Below, piece after piece: positions 59,500 through 64,000 of a stretch of 64,000 nucleotides of DNA. The position numbers and the translations under genes are program-made. The notes under the pieces were generated by a model. It made no database searches. It was given only the letters and a program-made list of their open reading frames with translations, and was not told where the DNA came from. Every line of letters starts with the position of its first letter. The stretch's first letter is position 1. This DNA is from Mesodorylaimus sp. YZB2_4 (taxonomy: Eukaryota; Nematoda; Enoplea; Dorylaimida; Dorylaimidae), in contig JASANH010000913.1 of assembly GCA_030248295.1 (NCBI GenBank), forward strand, positions 1 to 64,000, given 5' to 3'.

Positions 59500-60640
59500 T
59501 TGAATGTGGCCAACTCCAAAATAAACTTTTGGTGCCTGACAGCCATTATCTCTGCGAGCAGTGTGAAGTCGGTTTTCGACGACCCGGCTAAATATGTAGC
59601 ACTGGTATAAGCCCGGGTCTGCTTTGTATCTTTATGGCTCTTCTTAGGGTTTTGGCAAGTAAGCTCTGGAGCTCTGAAATAAGCTCGTGAGTACCAATTC
59701 GGAAATCTTTTGCTGGTTAGACGGTCTAAACTAGGCAAGGAAGCAAGAGGCGCAATTTCGGTGCGAGGTTCAGGCGTCGAATAAGTCGAATTCCGACGCA
59801 AGCTGGCCGTGCAATGAATAAAGATTGGAGCTTCCGTATGTCGGAATGTGTGGCCATGTTATTGGAAGTTCTGTTAAAAGCTTTGTAGATGGAGACAGTG
59901 GTTTCAGGTAGAATGTTTTGAATTGATATGCTTGCACCTATCTCGAGGACGTCAAGAAAATGCAGACGAGTCCATAGGTCCAAAGAGGTGAGCGAGTGTG
60001 CATGCAGGTAATAACTACCTGCTGTCAGAAAGAAGTTCGGCCACCCAATCGCACGTTGTCAAGCTACTGGCGATCTGCTGTTCAAAGGGCAAAGGGGAGT
60101 GCATTTTTCTCTTGTATGCCACTTCCTACGCTCACTTTAGGAACGCTAATCCAGGAAATTTCATGGAGGTTCCAATCTGATCGACTGCGCTATGTAGCCT
60201 TGAAGCGATTCAGCTGCTGTCAAGAGAAACCGAGACGCCACCATTTACAGTATATATAATATTGGCGCCCACCTTCAACGACAAATCAACTATCTCCTAC
60301 AAGCAGCTTCTGCAGTGATCGATTCTATTTCAGTCGCCCCGTTGGACGTCGATCCTGCTGCAACCACGCCAGCAGACATAGGAGAGAGTGTGGCCAACCG
60401 AATTCGGCGGGACGAAAACTTCGACTGGAGGTTAGTCTGGCGGCTACAGGGTGTGGCATAAGTTCTGCGACAACTTTGACTGTGCGCAAGAAATCGAAGA
60501 ACTCAACACGTGCCCTAGAAACACCAACCAGAGAGGTGATTACTTCCTCCCACTCGCAATGGCCTGCAGGCAGAGGGTTACTCTGCCTTCGATGTGGCGC
60601 CTGATCGTGAGTCGACGCTACTTTCATTAGTGGTATCGGT
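59500..60640. other. Interval without a supported gene
   Basis: Upstream region of the intronless lectin gene. Only short ORFs and small repeat fragments (for example 'ccctagaaacaccaacc' near 60510, related to the older repeat at 4430). Confidence 0.4.
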
Positions 60641-60649
60641 AATGGCGTG

Positions 60650-61825
60650 CGCAGCGTAGCTCTCGCAAACCTGCACTGCAACAACCTCGATGCGTGTAGA
60701 CTGCGGCCCTGCATGCCCGAAACTGCTCTGTGCAATACTTTAGTCTGGCTGCCAGGGTGTAGCATTGCACAGAGGTCAAGATGGTCGATGGCACAGGAAA
60801 GTCCGAAGTCAACAACAGAGGATCCTTCATGATCACAACAATGCACCACGATGTCTCATTGGTCCCATGTCTTATCCACAGACAAACCAAGTGCCTGCCC
60901 CAAACTCAATTCCTAGACTCTTCCAGTATGAACTTAAAAGCAAGGACGACCGCAGAGGTCCCTTGAGAGTACGGGTATGCTAATCAAAGTTCCTGGCCAG
61001 CATTCGGCTGACAACAGTTCCGCCAAATGAATTGGACAGCACGAAGGGGAGGCTCCCCAGGAGGGAAAGCACTACTCTCATCCAGCGGCCTGTTCTTATA
61101 CTGCCCCAGCCACACCCCAGGAATTCTAGGCGCCCTCAAGAGGTGAAAATCAAAAACCCCCCCCCCCCCCCCAATGACCGTGAATGTTGTGACCATTGCC
61201 GCTTCGGGTGCCTGGAATTCTTAGGGTTACGGTTAGGGCAGTTGGCTCGGCGAGGAGGAGCCATGGCAGTAGGTGAGGGCAGGTTGCTAGGTTAGCTTAG
61301 CGCTCTCCTTTCGGGGGACGGGGGAAGCCACCCCTCCGTGTGGTCTATCCTATTGGCAGAGCTGGGGAGCGAGCCGGGTGCTAGCCAGGGACTTCGATTA
61401 GCATATTCTCAAAGGGTCTTTGCGGTCGCCGTTACCTTTGGTTCATACTTGAAGAGTCCAGGAGTTTCCTCCAGGACCTTGTTCCACCAAAAGCTGCAAA
61501 TTTAAAGTTTTGGCGAAACTAATTTACTTGTCAGACCAGCACTTTTCAAGCTTGTCAATGCCATGGTGTAAGTAGGCCCTGGGGCAGGTACTTGGTTTAT
61601 CTGTGGGTAAGATCGAAGGCTGTTGAGACATCGTTGCGCCTTGTTGTGCTTCGTAAAGGATCCTCTGGTGTTGACTGCGCCATCGACAGTAGAACTGTTC
61701 GCCAGCGTAGGCATCTTAGGACTGTGTGCATTCGACCAGCAGCCAGACTGGTGTATCATTGCGCAGAGCAGTTGCAGGCACCCAGAGGCGCAGCAAACAC
61801 GCATGAGGGGCTATTGTAGAAATCG
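60650..61825. repeat. Large inverted repeat with about 250-bp diverged arms
   Basis: Bases about 60690-60905 match the reverse complement of about 61575-61800 with mismatches and small gaps. Shared words include 'aactgctctg', 'agtctggctgc', 'cagaggatcctt', 'acgatgtctca' and 'aaaccaagt'. The spacer of about 670 bases holds a poly-C run and G-rich sequence. ORFs in the arms are shadows of the repeat. Confidence 0.75.
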
Positions 61826-61829
61826 GTCT

Positions 61830-64000
61830 TATTATCGTTCGTGCAGGATAATAATCGCGGGTCCTCCACTTTTGCCGACTATAGTCGGCTCTAGAGGGGG
61901 CCAAGGACATACGACATTGCCGTACTTGACAGAGAAAAAGATGCTGAATCGAAGGGAATCATCCGCATCTCTTTGGGGGGGACTTATTATTGCGCAATAC
62001 ACGTCCAAAAAAACGGCGGGAACTCATCACGCGCGCACCCTGTACAGAACAAACGCCCCCCCCCCCCCCCCTCAGTCATACTTCCAGTATTACTATTAGA
62101 CTACGGACGGAACTGCGAATAAAGGGGCAGCTTGAAATTCCTTAGTGCCGTCGCGATGACTCAGCCTTGCGCAATTTTCACGCCCCCCCCCCCTCGTGTT
62201 TAGTTTATCCATGCCCTTGCCTGTTCCAGATCAGCTGACAGGTGCTATTCCATTCCATGTAAGCTGCATGCAAGGCTGTATGTGCTGGTGCATTTCCATT
62301 ATTCCTGTTGGTTTTGTTTTCTTTCATAAAAGTGTGCAAAAAGTTTATTTCGCTCAGGGATAAAAGAATATTTGAAAAAAATTTTCATGGCGAATTATTG
62401 GTAAAATATTACTGCATGGCATTTTGCAAGGACGAAAAAAGGAGTAGTCGGAAAAAGGTGAGATAACGGACTTTTTAGAGCAGTTTATCAGGTAGTAGTA
62501 TTTGTTGAAAAAATGTTTCTGTCATCGATGAGTGAAAACACGCCGTTTTGGACCCACAAACGCGCTGTTTGGCCTTCTTAACGTTATAAGAGGGGTCGTT
62601 TTTAATGCATTTGAAACAGTGTTAGAAATGACCTCAAGGTCAAGGTCAGAATTCTGTCAGAACCCTGATTGACCCTTGGTCGAAGTCAAGGCCAAGGTCA
62701 GAAAATTTTGGGTGGTCGGTCAAGGTCAGGGTTAGGTCAGGGTTCCTTGCACCCGGTCAGAGTATTCTGACCGAAACAAAATAAATTCAGTGAAATGTGG
62801 GCGAAAATATTTTCAAGCTCTCGCCTTCTTGTGTAGGCTCTGGGCGAAGTTTTACAGTTCTAAATCCTAAGGCATGTCCTTGATTCTAGGACAGTCCTAA
62901 GTCATTTCACAATCAGCTTGGTGTCCCACCAAAGGACACCAGGCTGTCTAGTTTAGGGCGACCTCGACCATGTCCTAAGTCTGGTGTCTTTTCAGTATAT
63001 CCTAGCAGCACTGCCATGCTGTCATGGTTGTCAGGCGCAGGGCAATTTCGAGCTGACCTTTCTAGAGCAATTTTTAGGGCAATCTTAGGGCGTCTTCAGA
63101 TTGTGGCACTTTGCCTTAGCTCTCTCGAGCCACAAAAACGGCTCTTTTTCAGCTGAACTAAAATTCTGTCGTCCCTTTTTAACCATTGAGGCCAAAACGG
63201 GACGACAGAATCCCATTATCATCCTTTTACTCCTTCATTTCCCAAGCAAATACATGCAATTGACAGGGAAGGGAGACACAAAATTAATCAAGGCTCATAC
63301 GCGAGATGAAGTCACAGCCAAGCATGATCCTATGGTACAGAATCCCGCAAAAAAGTAGCAGAAAACACAAAACTCTGTTTGTATGTAGGACTCAAAATTA
63401 TTACTTGGAAAATCCAAATGATGTGGTTCACAGAGTCGCCCAGTAACAGGACGGTCAGATTTTGTGCATAAAACGAGGATTCCCAAATAATAAACCCATG
63501 GTAAAGCTCATAAAATAAACCCAGTTTGGCACTTTTACAGAGCTCATATAATGTGGACCAGCCTGCTTTAGCCAAGGCGTCCTCGTGACATGGTAAAATT
63601 ATTCAGATGGAAAAGCACAGCAAACTTCGACAGGTAATGGGTGTTGTCCAAAGTTGCTGTCTTATGGTGCCCTAAATTTGTACCCGTCCTGAAATTAGGA
63701 TCGCATTGTGAAACTGGCCCTTGCTGAATGCGAGGCTTTATGCCATAGCAGTTATCTTACTCGTACAATAGCCAGCCCAGCTGCATGGACTGCCAGTGTA
63801 GTGTGCGCTTGCGTATGCCATCCATCCGTGGCATTGCCATCCCTATCTCTTCCCATTTGGTCATATCCAAACTTGACGTCATTGGCGCGAGGTATTCTGG
63901 CTGTATCAGCCAATTCTAGCCTGGTAAGCCGCCTTTTCTCGGATTACGGCGAAAAGAAATCGATCATGTGGAGGCAGTTTGAGCAGGAAGTGATGTTAGA
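61830..64000. other. Terminal interval without a supported gene
   Basis: Holds two poly-C runs, the AGGTCA cluster, 'gtcctaag' repeats at 62860-63000 and a 13-bp hairpin (63163-63175 with 63199-63211). No coding exon recognised. Confidence 0.4.
62637..62739 (+). promoter_or_regulatory. Cluster of five AGGTCA hexamers
   Basis: AGGTCA occurs at 62637, 62643, 62695, 62723 and 62734 on the + strand. The first two are adjacent (TCAAGGTCAAGGTCA) and the last two are separated by five bases (a DR5 spacing). AGGTCA is the nuclear-receptor half-site and TCAAGGTCA is the extended monomer site. A similar 'tcaaggtcaa' is at 46149-46158. It could equally be simple-sequence drift. Confidence 0.4.

Noticed and set aside
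60627-60890. ORFs inside the 60.6-61.8 kb inverted repeat, at first read as two related genes
   Set aside because: Similarity is at DNA level in inverted orientation across all frames; no domain or splice signals were found.

Overview
This is animal nuclear DNA. Multi-exon genes have GT-AG introns, some as short as 54-66 bases with TTTTAG/TTTCAG acceptors. Mobile elements are dense, and there are no bacterial-style operons. The gene set (a TMC channel, the helicase DHX33, secreted and membrane C-type lectins) points to an invertebrate. From memory, the N-terminal and first-transmembrane motifs of the TMC protein resemble nematode TMC-1, so an ecdysozoan (nematode or tardigrade-like) is my best guess, but the species is not settled.

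Layout. Bases 1-12,200 are mostly mobile-element debris: a broken LINE reverse transcriptase cut by a TIR element, a decayed BEL/Pao gag region between perfect 47-bp inverted repeats, a tRNA-derived SINE with a 15-bp target duplication, two TA-flanked TIR elements and a LINE endonuclease fragment. A small secreted-protein gene lies at 9.7-10.5 kb. A cysteine-rich surface-protein gene lies at 14.3-15.2 kb, with only SINEs, simple repeats and unassigned DNA beside it. From 19.8 to 36.8 kb on the + strand runs a 22-exon TMC (transmembrane channel-like) gene, with two alternative first exons that have matching splice phase. Its convergent neighbour on the - strand (38.0-44.3 kb) is a 16-exon DHX33 DEAH-box RNA helicase. 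From 44.9 to 59.5 kb the - strand carries four C-type-lectin-domain genes: two tandem copies of a secreted CTLD-PAN protein, one CTLD type I membrane protein with canonical EPD/WGD sites, and one intronless CTLD mucin-stalk membrane protein. The last 4.5 kb has no gene I can support; it holds a foldback repeat and a cluster of AGGTCA hexamers.

How the genes relate. TMC and DHX33 are unrelated neighbours arranged tail to tail. The lectin genes form a local cluster that grew by tandem duplication, and the two CTLD-PAN copies differ most in the CTLD loop region. Exon models were built by hand from splice signals and reading phase. The TMC (1,848 or 1,825 aa), DHX33 (736 aa), CTLD-PAN (271 aa each) and CTLD-TM (269 aa) models all close in phase from start to stop.
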